Shown: positions 35,324 through 44,779 of the stretch, in pieces
Layout: every line of letters starts with the position of its first letter
Position numbering within the stretch: position 1 is the stretch's first letter
Source: Providencia sp. PROV188
GTDB lineage: Bacteria; Pseudomonadota; Gammaproteobacteria; Enterobacterales; Enterobacteriaceae
Direction of reading: 5' to 3'
Assembly: GCF_027595165.1 (NCBI RefSeq)
Contig: NZ_CP097292.1
Coordinates: 1 to 64,000, forward strand
Length of the DNA: 64,000 nucleotides
The notes under the pieces: generated by a model
Databases searched by the model: none
What the model was told of the DNA's origin: nothing
Seen by the model: only the letters and a program-made list of their open reading frames with translations
Made by a program: the position numbers and the translations under genes

Positions 35324-37012
35324 TCACGCTCTCTTTCCAGGCAAGATTTTATCAAGTTCAATTATGCGGGGATCTTTTCCCCATAAATTCAACCAAATAT
35401 CATTTTTTTCTTTTAGTTCACTTAATACTTCTAACGCCTTACATTCTCCCATAGAAATATAAATCAAAGGCAATAGAATAGCGCTTGGTATATTATCAAT
35501 ATTTTCCTTCACAAAAGAATTTATATTTTCAATTTCATCATCTTTATTCATACAATATTTAGCATAAAGAATATTCACTTCAACAAAACCACAGTTTTCT
35601 CCATGACTTAATCTTTCTTCAATAATTAATCTAGCCTTATCAAAATATCCTTTTAATGCAAGAAAAAGTGCTAGCATACTATTCAAAACGGGATTGTTCT
35701 TTAAGTTTTGAGACAACACAAACTCACAATAAGCAATTGATTCATCAAGGCTTTTCGTGCAATATACAATCCATAATTTTAGAATACTTGCAGGAGTACG
35801 AGTCGGTGTAATTTCTAAACACCGATCGAAATATTTATTCGCTAAAAGTAACTCCCCTTTTAAAAATAAATGCCATCCATAATAATAATTTATATCAGAA
35901 CCATTCCCACCAATTAATAATGCCTGGTTCAACAACATTTCACCAACAATAAAATCAGACTTGATAGTTTTAATTAGTCCAAGTAATCCTAATGTTCTTG
36001 GACTATCATTATTAAACTTAGTTACTTCCTCAACAATTTTATAAGCAGAATCAATCGCATGCTGCTTATCAAAAAAGCCAAATTGGGCTAAACATAGATA
36101 AGTCTCAGCCAAAGAGTAATAAGAAAGTATATTTTCTGGATAACGATTAATACACTTTTGAAAAAGAATAGCTGCCTGCTGTAAACTATCAGAGGTATGT
36201 TTATAAAGCATATGTATACCATTTAAATAGATAGTTGCAGAATCTAATGAATCCAATGAATTCAGTTCAGATGGACAGGTTTGTAATTCAGGAATATTCT
36301 GTAATATTATATTGGAAATCCAGTATTGTAATAAATTAATAGATTGGTCATTCACAAAATTAAAACTATCATGATACAACAAACAATGTCCTTCAGTACT
36401 AATAAGTTCAATTGTAACTTTATATGCATTTTCTAAAGGTATAATTTTACCTGCCAAATAATAGTCTGGTTTTAATTTACTAGTCAGTTCCAGTAAGCTA
36501 TTAACATCAACACAATGCTGAGTCACGGCTGAAGGTAATACAGTTAATCCCAATTTTGAATATTTAAATACACCCTTTATTAAATCATTATGTATCTCTG
36601 AAATATCTAATTCTGTATTAGTTTGAAATGGGAAAATCGCTATTGATAAATTTACTTTTTTATTATCTTTTTTAGAAATGGAAAAAACAGGCTGGTTAAA
36701 ACGATATCCTTTTCCATAGATCGTTTCAATATATCGACTATCTTTCCCTGTCGATAAAATTCGTCTAAGGGAGTAAACACAACGAGTTAAAGATTCCTCT
36801 GTTACATCTATATCCCCCCAAACAAGATCTAACAACACATCTTTACTAACAATTTTACCTGCAGATTCTAATAATAGAGATAAAACGGCAAACTCTTTAG
36901 GTGGTAATTTTATTCTTTTTTTATCTCGAATAAGAACACCATCTAGAGTTAATATGAAATTTTCAAAAACGAATCGACCTTCAATAGAGGAGTTTTTATT
37001 TAACTGTAACAT
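35324..37012 (-). CDS. hilA: HilA-type master regulator
   Basis: A 562-residue protein (Salmonella HilA 553). The N-terminal OmpR/ToxR-type winged helix (~12-105) contains KLPPKEFAVLSLLL, VWGDIDVTEESLTRCVYSLR and YIETIYGKGYRF. A long helical region with TPR-like repeats follows (~250-560). HilA activates the prg and inv/sip promoters. It is cotranscribed with iagB. Upstream hilC/hilD-type regulators are not in the window. Confidence 0.93.
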   Translation of the reverse strand: MLQLNKNSSIEGRFVFENFILTLDGVLIRDKKRIKLPPKEFAVLSLLLESAGKIVSKDVLLDLVWGDIDVTEESLTRCVYSLRRILSTGKDSRYIETIYGKGYRFNQPVFSISKKDNKKVNLSIAIFPFQTNTELDISEIHNDLIKGVFKYSKLGLTVLPSAVTQHCVDVNSLLELTSKLKPDYYLAGKIIPLENAYKVTIELISTEGHCLLYHDSFNFVNDQSINLLQYWISNIILQNIPELQTCPSELNSLDSLDSATIYLNGIHMLYKHTSDSLQQAAILFQKCINRYPENILSYYSLAETYLCLAQFGFFDKQHAIDSAYKIVEEVTKFNNDSPRTLGLLGLIKTIKSDFIVGEMLLNQALLIGGNGSDINYYYGWHLFLKGELLLANKYFDRCLEITPTRTPASILKLWIVYCTKSLDESIAYCEFVLSQNLKNNPVLNSMLALFLALKGYFDKARLIIEERLSHGENCGFVEVNILYAKYCMNKDDEIENINSFVKENIDNIPSAILLPLIYISMGECKALEVLSELKEKNDIWLNLWGKDPRIIELDKILPGKRA

Positions 37013-37436
37013 TACAAGAATACATTATAATTTAAAAGTAAATAACAACTAATAATACAATGCAAAAATAATGAATAACTAACATTAAAAAATTATTGCA
37101 TTATTATAAATAAACCCTATATATAAAAACAATAATTATCAATAAAAAATACACTCGGATTTACTTTCGCTTTATATTCATAAATACCTTATATATGTAC
37201 CTTATCCCCTCACCTTAAGTAAGAAAAGTTAAAATATTGTGAAAGTAAAATCAGCTTTTGAATTTCATTATTATGATAAATAATCACTAATACTTTTAAA
37301 AAATGCTCATTTTACTAATAAATCAAATTTCACTTAAGGAGCCACCCGTCAAGCTTTAAAATTCATTACTCTATTTATTCTAAATAAATTTTATGGAATA
37401 CTACTAATATGAAAATATTACATTCATGGAGATAAA
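37013..37436. promoter_or_regulatory. divergent hilA / invH promoter region
   Basis: 424 very AT-rich bases with no gene, between the diverging hilA and invH genes. Long A/T tracts fit an H-NS-silenced control region. invH has GGAG (37429-37432) about five bases before its ATG. Individual boxes cannot be assigned. Confidence 0.5.
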
Positions 37437-37946
37437 ATGAAACTAATCACTATGTTAATAAGCTTATCATTGCTTATTGGTTGTACAAAAACCAACGTTA
37501 ACACGAATAAGAGTCTCAATAACCCTATTAACTCTGAGGATAGCATAACAAGTATGGATGAATGCTTAAATTATTTAGATATGAGTACGTTAGGTAAACA
37601 AGAAAACAATAACTTCAGTGAAAAAAATCTATTTTGCAATAAATATACTGAAGCAAAAAGTGAAATAGCATTATTTTTTAAAAATCACCCTGAATATTTA
37701 AAATCAAAAGAAAAAGAAAACAATCTATTTAATGAATATTTAAAAATTTTAAAAAAAAATAAAAACATCACCATGTATGAAACGCTATCTATCGCCCACA
37801 AAAGCTTGAATGATATCAATATAAATCTCAAAAAAAACAACAACACGATAGAGCCCCCCCCCCCAAGCAACACATTAATAGATAACAAAATAAAAACCAA
37901 TATCGCAAATAATGACGATATTGGCAATGGCAGTGCGAAAAAATAA
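37437..37946 (+). CDS. invH: InvH T3SS pilotin lipoprotein
   Basis: A 169-residue lipoprotein with lipobox LLIGC (Cys16). The core tracks Salmonella InvH closely: SMDECLN, then NLFCNKYTEAKSEIALFFK, NHPEYLKSKEKE and TMYETLSIAHKSL, compared with SIDECQ, FCEKYKQTKEQALTFF, HPQYMRSKEDEE and SIYQTLLAAHERL. InvH guides the secretin InvG to the outer membrane. Longer than Salmonella's 147 residues through a C-terminal Asn/Lys-rich tail with a PPPP run. It is the only T3SS gene on the plus strand and lies by hilA and iacP, not next to invF as in SPI-1. Confidence 0.9.
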   Translation: MKLITMLISLSLLIGCTKTNVNTNKSLNNPINSEDSITSMDECLNYLDMSTLGKQENNNFSEKNLFCNKYTEAKSEIALFFKNHPEYLKSKEKENNLFNEYLKILKKNKNITMYETLSIAHKSLNDININLKKNNNTIEPPPPSNTLIDNKIKTNIANNDDIGNGSAKK

Positions 37947-37960
37947 AATTTTATAAAACC

Positions 37961-37998
37961 AAACCATCTTAGATAAAAATCATTAGCTAAGATGGTTT
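37961..37998. terminator. bidirectional terminator between invH and iacP
   Basis: AAACCATCTTAG (37961-37972) and CTAAGATGGTTT (37987-37998) pair perfectly between the converging invH and iacP stops; the distal arm overlaps the last iacP codons. A-rich DNA on the left and T-rich DNA on the right allow termination in both directions. Confidence 0.8.
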
Positions 37999-38237
37999 AT
38001 CTGTTGATTTTTTTCAATTATATTGCAAATGTCCCCAAACGTCTCTATCCCTGGAATATCAAATACTTTTATGTCTAAATTATATCTATCACTTAAGGCT
38101 GTATAGATATCAATAAGGTCTAATGAATCAGCGTATAAATCTTCAACCAAATTAGTATTTAGCTCTATTGTTGTATCATTAGTAATGATACATGACGATA
38201 TAACATCTCTAACTTCATTTTCAATTTTATCTCTCAT
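37983..38237 (-). CDS. iacP: IacP acyl carrier protein
   Basis: An 84-residue acyl carrier protein with the phosphopantetheine motif YADSLDLID (Ser38) and the usual four-helix pattern. In SPI-1, iacP follows sipA and its product was reported to assist translocator and effector secretion; the gene order is conserved here. Confidence 0.93.
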   Translation of the reverse strand: MRDKIENEVRDVISSCIITNDTTIELNTNLVEDLYADSLDLIDIYTALSDRYNLDIKVFDIPGIETFGDICNIIEKNQQINHLS

Positions 38238-38288
38238 GCCTATCTCTTATCATTAATATTTTTACTCATTAGATATACATAACAGAAA

Positions 38289-38314
38289 GTAGCCATATAA
38301 AATTATATGGCTAC
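38289..38314 (-). terminator. strong hairpin between sipA and iacP
   Basis: GTAGCCATATAA (38289-38300) and TTATATGGCTAC (38303-38314) form a 12-bp perfect stem with a very short loop, 20 bp after the sipA stop; on the minus strand TTTCTGTT follows. It is probably an attenuator or partial terminator reducing iacP expression. Confidence 0.6.
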
Positions 38315-38333
38315 TATTTCCTAACAATTCAAC

Positions 38334-41300
38334 TTACTTACTTTTATCACTACTCAATGTTGATTTACTTAATAACTCTTGCGTCTTTTCAAGAACCTTC
38401 CTTGTCGCATCCACAACATCATGATGACGAGACGACTCAATATTTATATTATTGGTAAATCTCAATGTAGCCTCCCGTAATACTGAGCTCGATTGTACTG
38501 AGCTTCCTGTAAGATTCCCCAATACCTCTTCAGTTGCCCGCATTGTTTGCTTCGCGGCACCAATTAAATCACTATTTTGATTTGTATTGACATCCAGTGC
38601 GGTTGCCAATTTTGATGCAGCTACATTTAATGCTGAACTCGAATTTTGGGAGCGTCCGGTAAGATTAGCCAATACCTCTTCAGTTGCTCGCATTGTTTGC
38701 TTCGCGGCACCAATTAAATCACTATTTTGATTTGTATTGACATCCAGTGCGGTTGCCAATTTTGATGCCGCTACATTTAATGCTGAACTTGAATTTTGGG
38801 ATCGTCCGGCAAGATTAGCCAATACCTCTTCAGTTGCTCGCATTGTTTGCTTCGCGGCACCAATTAAATCACTATTTTGATTTGTATTGACATCCAGTGC
38901 GGTTGCCAATTTTGATGCAGCTGCATTTAATGCTGAATTTGAATCACCATTCTTCGTCTCAGTTACGGTCAACACATTCGCGGCATTACCGCCATGACCG
39001 CCCGCTGTCGGCACATTCAATCCCGCCAGGATAGCCCCCAACAATGGGCTGCTTGGCGTTTGCTCAGACAGTCCCGAGACTCGGTTTAACATCATCGCAA
39101 ACCCTTGCAATACCGGACGATTACGCTCTAACCCCGGGTGATTTTGCAAGATATTGGTCAACGTATTCAGTTGCTCATAATATTCCGGTACATCACTCGT
39201 GCGTTGCAAGGCTGCGTGTCTCGCCGTCGATGAACTTGGTAATAACGCATTACGCAGCTGCTCCAAGCCTTTCGCCTCATCCGAACGTTGATTGTCCTTC
39301 TGCTCTAAAGCACGGCGGGTGGCAGACAGTAACGCTTGCGCCGGATCAAATCCTACCCCGCGAGCCACCGTCTCACTCGGTAACTCAGAAGAGCGTAAAT
39401 TATCTTTAAGTAAGACCCCCTCATAAGCCCCGTTAGCCGGTGGTGAAACCGGATTAATACCGTCGTTAGCAACCGCCCCCGGATTTCCCGCGGCGCCACC
39501 TTGACCATTGCCACCGGAGACGCCATTGCCCCCTTGTTCACCGGATGCGCCACCATGACTTGAGTGACCGACGTCACCACGACCATTCCCCCCAGACGCT
39601 CCATCACGACCAATTGGCGTGACATCACCATTGCCGTCCGAAGGCATGCCTGAATCCGTCCCGCGGCTCACGCGCTCAGAGCCTGATGCCCCTGGTTGCG
39701 TGTCGGAGCGCCCCGTTCCGGCATTATCACCTTGAGAGCCCGAATGTCCGTTGGCGTCCGTCACCGTCGACGCGTTCGCGGCATTACCGCCATGACCGCC
39801 CGCTGCCGGCACATTCAATCCCGCCAGGATAGCCCCCAACAATGGGCTGTGTGGCGTTTGCTCAGACAGTCCCGAGACTCGGTTTAACATCATCGCAAAC
39901 CCTTGCAATACCGGACGATTACGCTCTAACCCCGGGTGATTTTGCAAGATATTGGTCAACGTACTCAGTTGCTCATGATATTCCGGTGCATCACTCGTGC
40001 GTTGCAAGGCTGCGTGTCTCGCCATCGATGAACTTGGTAATAGCGCATTACGCAGCTGCTCCAAGCCTTTCGCCTCATCCGAACGTTGATTGTCCTTCTG
40101 CTCTAAAGCACGGCGGGTGGCAGACAGTAACGCTTGCGCCGGATCAAATCCTACCCCGCGAGCCACCGTCTCACTCGGTAACTCAGAAGAGCGTAAATTA
40201 TCTTTAAGTAAGACCCCCTCATAAGCCCCGTTAGCCGGTGGTGAAACCGGATTAATACCGTCGTTAGCAACCGCCCCCGGATTTCCCGCGGCGCCACCTT
40301 GACCATTGCCACCGGAGACGCCATTGCCCCCTTGTTCACCGGATGCGCCACCATGACTTGAGTGACCGACGTCACCACGGCCATTCCCCCCAGACGCTCC
40401 ATCACGACCAATTGGCGTGACATCACCATTGCCGTCCGAAGGCATGCCTGAATCCGTCCCGCGGCTCACGCGCTCAGAGCCTGATGCCCCTGGTTGCGTG
40501 TCGGAGTGCCCCGTTCCGGCATTATCACCTTGAGAGCCCGAATGTCCGTTGGCGTCCGTCACCGTCGACGCGTTCGCGGCATTACCGCCATGACCGCCCG
40601 CTGCCGGCACATTCAATCCCGCCAGGATAGCCCCCAACAATGGGCTGTGTGGCGTTTGCTCAGACAGTCCCGAGACTCGGTTTAACATCATCGCAAACCC
40701 TTGCAATACCGGACGATTACGCTCTAACCCCGGGTGATTTTGCAAGATATTGGTCAACGTACTCAGTTGCTCATGATATTCCGGTGCATCACTCGTGCGT
40801 TGCAAGGCTGCGTGTCTCGCCATCGATGAACTTGGTAATAGCGCATTACGCAGCTGCTCCAAGCCTTTCGCCTCATCCGAACGTTGATTGTCCTTCTGCT
40901 CTAAAGCACGGCGGGTGGCAGACAGTAACGCTTGCGCCGGATCAAATCCTACCCCGCGAGCCACCGTCTCACTCGGTAACTCAGAAGAGCGTAAATTATC
41001 TTTAAGTAAGACCCCCTCATAAGCCCCGTTAGCCGATGGTGAAACCGGATTAATACCGTCGTTAGCAACCGCCCCCGGATTTCCCGCGGCGCCACCTTGA
41101 CCATTGCCACCGGAGACGCCATTGCCCCCTTGTTCACCGGACGCGCCACCGTGACTTGAGTGACCGACGTCACCACGGCCATTCCCCCCAGACGCTCCAT
41201 CACGATCATTTGGCGTGACATCACCATTGCCGTCCGAAGGCATGCCTGAATCCGTCCCGCGGCTCACGCGCTCAGAGCCTGATGCCCCTGGTTGCGTGTC

Positions 41301-44300
41301 GGAGCGCCCCGTTCCGGCATTATCACCTTGAGACCCCGAATGTCCGTTGGCGTCCGTCACCGTCGACGCGTTCGCGGTATTGCCGCCATGACCGCCCGCT
41401 GCCGGCACATTCAATCCCGCCAGGATAGCCCCCAACAATGGGCTGTGTGGCGTTTGCTCAGACAGTCCCGAGACTCGGTTTAACATCATCGCAAACCCTT
41501 GCAATACCGGACGATTACGCTCTAACCCCGGGTGATTTTGCAAGATATTGGTCAACGTATTCAGTTGCTCATGATATTCCGGCGCATCACTCGTGCTTTG
41601 CAAGGCTGCATGTCTCGCCGTCGATGAACTTGGTAATAGCGCATTACGCAGCTGCTCCAAGCCTTTCGCCTCATCCGAACGTTGATTGTCCTTCTGCTCT
41701 AAAGCACGGCGGGTGGCAGACAGTAACGCTTGCGCCGGATCAAATCCTACCCCGCGAGCCACCGTCTCACTCGGTAACTCAGAAGAGCGTAAATTATCTT
41801 TAAGTAAGACCCCCTCATAAGCCCCGTTAGCCGATGGTGAAACCGGATTAATACCGTCGTTAGCAACCGCCCCCGGATTTCCCGCGGCGCCACCTTGACC
41901 ATTGCCACCGGAGACGCCATTGCCCCCTTGTTCACCGGACGCGCCACCGTGACTTGAGTGACCGACGTCACCACGGCCATTCCCCCCAGACGCTCCATCA
42001 CGACCATTTGGCGTGACATCACCATTGCCGTCCGAAGGCATGCCTGAATCCGTCCCGCGGCTCACGCGCTCAGAGCCTGATGCCCCTGGTTGCGTGTCAG
42101 AGAGCCCCGTTCCGGCATTATCACCTTGAGAGCCCGAATGTCCGTTGGCATCCGTCACCGTCGACGCGTTCGCGGCATTACCGCCATGACCGCCCGCTGC
42201 CGGCACATTCAATCCCGCCAGGATAGCCCCCAACAATGGGCTGCTTGGCGTTTGCTCAGACAGTCCCGAGACTCGGTTTAACATCATCGCAAACCCTTGC
42301 AATACCGGACGATTACGCTCTAACCCCGGGTGATTTTGCAAGATATTGGTCAACGTATTCAGTTGCTCATGATATTCCGGCGCATCACTCGTGCTTTGCA
42401 AGGCTGCATGTCTCTCCGTCGATGAACTTGGTAATAGCGCATTACGCAGCTGCTCCAAGCCTTTCGCCTCATCCGAACGTTGATTGTCCTTCTGCTCTAA
42501 AGCACGGCGGGTGGCAGACAGTAACGCTTGCGCCGGATCAAATCCTACCCCGCGAGCCACCGTCTCACTCGGTAACTCAGAAGAGCGTAAATTATCTTTA
42601 AGTAAGACCCCATAATAGAGACCATCACCGGAAGCCTCTCGACCCTGAGTCGCAAAAAGATCATCATCCAGGGTTTGATTGCCTGAAGAAATGGCGTCAC
42701 GACCTTCACCACTCGAGGTAATATCGCCACCATGACCACCACCGGCAGCCTCTCGACCCCGAGTCGCAGAAAGATCATCATCCGGGGTTTGATTGCCTGA
42801 AGAAATGGCGTCACGCCCTTCACCACTCGAGGTGATATCACCACCATGACCACCACCGGCAGCCTCTCGACCCCGAGTCGCAGAAAGATCATCATCCGGG
42901 GTTTGACTGCCTGAAGAAATGGCGTCACGACCTTCACCACTCGAGGTGATATCACCACCATGACCACCACCGGTAGCCTCTCGACCCCGAGTCGCAAAAA
43001 GATCATCATCCAGGGTTTGATTGCCTGAAGAAATGGCGTCACGCCCTTCACCACTCGAGGTGATATCACCACCATGACCACCACCGGCAGCCTCTCGACC
43101 CCGAGTCGCAGAAAGATCATCATCCGGGGTTTGACTGCCTGAAGAAATGGCGTCACGACCTTCACCACTCGAGGTGATATCACCACCATGACCACCACCG
43201 GTAGCCTCTCGACCCCGAGTCGCAGAAAGATCATCATCCGGGGTTTGACTGCCTGAAGAAATGGCGTCACGACCTTCACCACTCGAGGTGATATCACCAC
43301 CATGACCACCACCGGCAGCCTCTCGACCCCGAGTCGCAGAAAGATCATCATCCGGGGTTTGACTGCCTGAAGAAATGGCGTCACGCCCTTCACCACTCGA
43401 GGTGATATCTCCACCATGACCACCACCGGCAGCCTCTCGACCCCGAGTCGCAGAAAGATCATCATCCGGGGTTTGACTGCCTGAAGAAATGGCGTCACGA
43501 CCTTCACCACTCGAGGTGATATCGCCACCATGACCACCACCGGCAGCCTCTCGACCCCGAGTCGCAGAAAGATCATCATCCGGGGTTTGACTGCCTGAAG
43601 AAATGGCGTCACGACCTTCACCACTCGAGGTGATATCGCCACCATGACCACCACCGGTGGCCTCTCGACCGCCAGTTGCAGAAAGATCATCATCCGTTGA
43701 TGTGCTAGCATCCTCATACCCTTTCGTTACCAGAGGATCGTTTCCATTGGTGTTATTAGTGGTCGTAATATCATGACTATCATAATGATAGCTACGATTA
43801 TCAATACTAATCCCACCAACATTAATGGTTATCCCTCTGTCTAATGGGTCTGTAGGACCAGTAGGGGCATTGGGATCAGCTGGCCCAGCAGGCTCAGCAT
43901 CTCTCGGTTGTCGTGGTATTGTTGCATCAACTTCATCGGGTAATAAATCTTTAGGGATAGTTGCCAATATATTTCTTAAAAGCAAAGGCATCATCCCGAT
44001 AGTCTCAAGGTCACGAGCCTGTTTACCAACCCCCATACCTTGTTCATCTATCAAGTCAAGATAGCGGTGACGGATAGCTTCTAAAGCCTGCATTGCCGCT
44101 TTGTCAACTAATTGCACTATTTGCTGAGCTGATTCGTCACTGAGCCCACAACCAAATTGGTCTTGTAAGCAAGATAAGATAAATGGCAAAACTTCTTTTT
44201 GTGCAAAGTGATTACCCAACGCCAGACCATCACCTTGAGTACATTCACAGACTAAACTAGCTAATCTATGTTCTAATTCTTGGCGTTTTTTAAAATCCTT

Positions 44301-44759
44301 TTGATTCGATCCATTCCATGGACCAAATGCAGATTTACTGCCTAAACCATCCGCGATAATTTTTTCAGCATATTGTTCTGCAAGCTCTAAAAGAAGACCT
44401 TGTTGAGCTGGGGTAAGGTCTGGATTTTGCTTTAATTGACGAAAAACGGTAGCGAATCGCTCAACTTCATGCTTAGCTGAAGCATTAGGCGATTGAGTTA
44501 AGATATCACGTAACTTCTGCTGAGCAGATTCAGATTTAACAGTATCAATTAAGGCATCCAAATTCGCTTTACGCTGAAATGCAGCGAAAAGCTCAAGCTT
44601 TCCTCCCGACAAATCTGGACAGGAGTGACTCCGCTGTATTCGACTCCCTTCAACCCCGCGAACACTGCCCCCTAATGGCGTTTGAATGTTATTTACATTG
44701 CTCATATCTGGAGCCAGATTACCTAGCGATACCGCACTCGACAAACCAGCAGGATTCAT
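38334..44759 (-). CDS. sipA: giant SipA homologue with five actin-binding domains
   Basis: A 2141-residue protein, about three times Salmonella SipA (685). Residues ~1-290 match the SipA N-terminus, e.g. AEKIIADGLGSKSAFGPW versus SipA's AQIIKDGLKEKSAFGPW, and GVGKQARDLETIGMMPLLLR. A spacer (GGISIDNRSYHYDSHD) is followed by nine 38-residue Gly/Ser/Asp repeats (~355-710). From ~716 come five 266-residue units, each starting with a ~140-residue block (VLLKDNLRSSELPSETVARG...LLGAILAGLNVP) like the SipA C-terminal actin-binding domain. The first four are followed by ~126-residue Gly-rich linkers. The C-terminal ~200 residues are three 50-residue helical repeats plus a divergent one, resembling vinculin-binding sites. 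SipA enters host cells, bundles F-actin and promotes invasion. Order sipD-sipA-iacP is as in SPI-1; the frame is open throughout. Confidence 0.9.
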   Translation of the reverse strand: MNPAGLSSAVSLGNLAPDMSNVNNIQTPLGGSVRGVEGSRIQRSHSCPDLSGGKLELFAAFQRKANLDALIDTVKSESAQQKLRDILTQSPNASAKHEVERFATVFRQLKQNPDLTPAQQGLLLELAEQYAEKIIADGLGSKSAFGPWNGSNQKDFKKRQELEHRLASLVCECTQGDGLALGNHFAQKEVLPFILSCLQDQFGCGLSDESAQQIVQLVDKAAMQALEAIRHRYLDLIDEQGMGVGKQARDLETIGMMPLLLRNILATIPKDLLPDEVDATIPRQPRDAEPAGPADPNAPTGPTDPLDRGITINVGGISIDNRSYHYDSHDITTTNNTNGNDPLVTKGYEDASTSTDDDLSATGGREATGGGHGGDITSSGEGRDAISSGSQTPDDDLSATRGREAAGGGHGGDITSSGEGRDAISSGSQTPDDDLSATRGREAAGGGHGGDITSSGEGRDAISSGSQTPDDDLSATRGREAAGGGHGGDITSSGEGRDAISSGSQTPDDDLSATRGREATGGGHGGDITSSGEGRDAISSGSQTPDDDLSATRGREAAGGGHGGDITSSGEGRDAISSGNQTLDDDLFATRGREATGGGHGGDITSSGEGRDAISSGSQTPDDDLSATRGREAAGGGHGGDITSSGEGRDAISSGNQTPDDDLSATRGREAAGGGHGGDITSSGEGRDAISSGNQTLDDDLFATQGREASGDGLYYGVLLKDNLRSSELPSETVARGVGFDPAQALLSATRRALEQKDNQRSDEAKGLEQLRNALLPSSSTERHAALQSTSDAPEYHEQLNTLTNILQNHPGLERNRPVLQGFAMMLNRVSGLSEQTPSSPLLGAILAGLNVPAAGGHGGNAANASTVTDANGHSGSQGDNAGTGLSDTQPGASGSERVSRGTDSGMPSDGNGDVTPNGRDGASGGNGRGDVGHSSHGGASGEQGGNGVSGGNGQGGAAGNPGAVANDGINPVSPSANGAYEGVLLKDNLRSSELPSETVARGVGFDPAQALLSATRRALEQKDNQRSDEAKGLEQLRNALLPSSSTARHAALQSTSDAPEYHEQLNTLTNILQNHPGLERNRPVLQGFAMMLNRVSGLSEQTPHSPLLGAILAGLNVPAAGGHGGNTANASTVTDANGHSGSQGDNAGTGRSDTQPGASGSERVSRGTDSGMPSDGNGDVTPNDRDGASGGNGRGDVGHSSHGGASGEQGGNGVSGGNGQGGAAGNPGAVANDGINPVSPSANGAYEGVLLKDNLRSSELPSETVARGVGFDPAQALLSATRRALEQKDNQRSDEAKGLEQLRNALLPSSSMARHAALQRTSDAPEYHEQLSTLTNILQNHPGLERNRPVLQGFAMMLNRVSGLSEQTPHSPLLGAILAGLNVPAAGGHGGNAANASTVTDANGHSGSQGDNAGTGHSDTQPGASGSERVSRGTDSGMPSDGNGDVTPIGRDGASGGNGRGDVGHSSHGGASGEQGGNGVSGGNGQGGAAGNPGAVANDGINPVSPPANGAYEGVLLKDNLRSSELPSETVARGVGFDPAQALLSATRRALEQKDNQRSDEAKGLEQLRNALLPSSSMARHAALQRTSDAPEYHEQLSTLTNILQNHPGLERNRPVLQGFAMMLNRVSGLSEQTPHSPLLGAILAGLNVPAAGGHGGNAANASTVTDANGHSGSQGDNAGTGRSDTQPGASGSERVSRGTDSGMPSDGNGDVTPIGRDGASGGNGRGDVGHSSHGGASGEQGGNGVSGGNGQGGAAGNPGAVANDGINPVSPPANGAYEGVLLKDNLRSSELPSETVARGVGFDPAQALLSATRRALEQKDNQRSDEAKGLEQLRNALLPSSSTARHAALQRTSDVPEYYEQLNTLTNILQNHPGLERNRPVLQGFAMMLNRVSGLSEQTPSSPLLGAILAGLNVPTAGGHGGNAANVLTVTETKNGDSNSALNAAASKLATALDVNTNQNSDLIGAAKQTMRATEEVLANLAGRSQNSSSALNVAASKLATALDVNTNQNSDLIGAAKQTMRATEEVLANLTGRSQNSSSALNVAASKLATALDVNTNQNSDLIGAAKQTMRATEEVLGNLTGSSVQSSSVLREATLRFTNNINIESSRHHDVVDATRKVLEKTQELLSKSTLSSDKSK
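38500..38950 (-). repeat. three 150-bp repeats coding the C-terminal helical array of SipA
   Basis: Near-identical 150-bp units (the GCATTGTTTGCTTCGCGGC block recurs at ~38541, 38691 and 38841) encode ALNVAASKLATALDVNTNQN plus SDLIGAAKQTMRATEEVLAN. A fourth, diverged unit (VLREATLRFTNNIN and DVVDATRKVLEKTQELL) lies downstream at 38340-38500. Confidence 0.9.
38990..42612 (-). repeat. five ~798-bp repeats coding SipA actin-binding modules
   Basis: Units begin at about 42612, 41814, 41016, 40218 and 39420 on the minus strand, each 798 bp (266 residues); the last is truncated after its actin-binding block. Identity between units is very high with scattered single-base differences. The repeats are visibly GC-rich against AT-rich neighbours, pointing to recent amplification of an unusual-composition module. 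Confidence 0.93.
42625..43705 (-). repeat. 114-bp repeats coding the Gly/Ser/Asp-rich SipA spacer
   Basis: Nine full and one partial 114-bp units encode DDDLSATRGREAAGGGHGGD followed by ITSSGEGRDAISSGSQTP. Variants (AAGG/ATGG, SGSQTP/SGNQTL, DDDLFAT) are scattered as if by gene conversion. Confidence 0.93.
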
Positions 44760-44779
44760 GATATCACTCTCCTAAAAAC

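Noticed and set aside
39044..42601. Five identical 121-codon plus-strand frames at 798-bp spacing
   Set aside because: They are antisense copies created by the actin-binding-domain repeats; no promoter, Shine-Dalgarno sequence or known protein.
42545..43717. A 390-codon alternate frame (MMIFLRLGVERLPVVVMV repeats) inside sipA
   Set aside because: It is a shadow of the 114-bp repeats. The sipA frame is open over 6.4 kb with recognisable SipA domains on both sides, so this frame is not coding.
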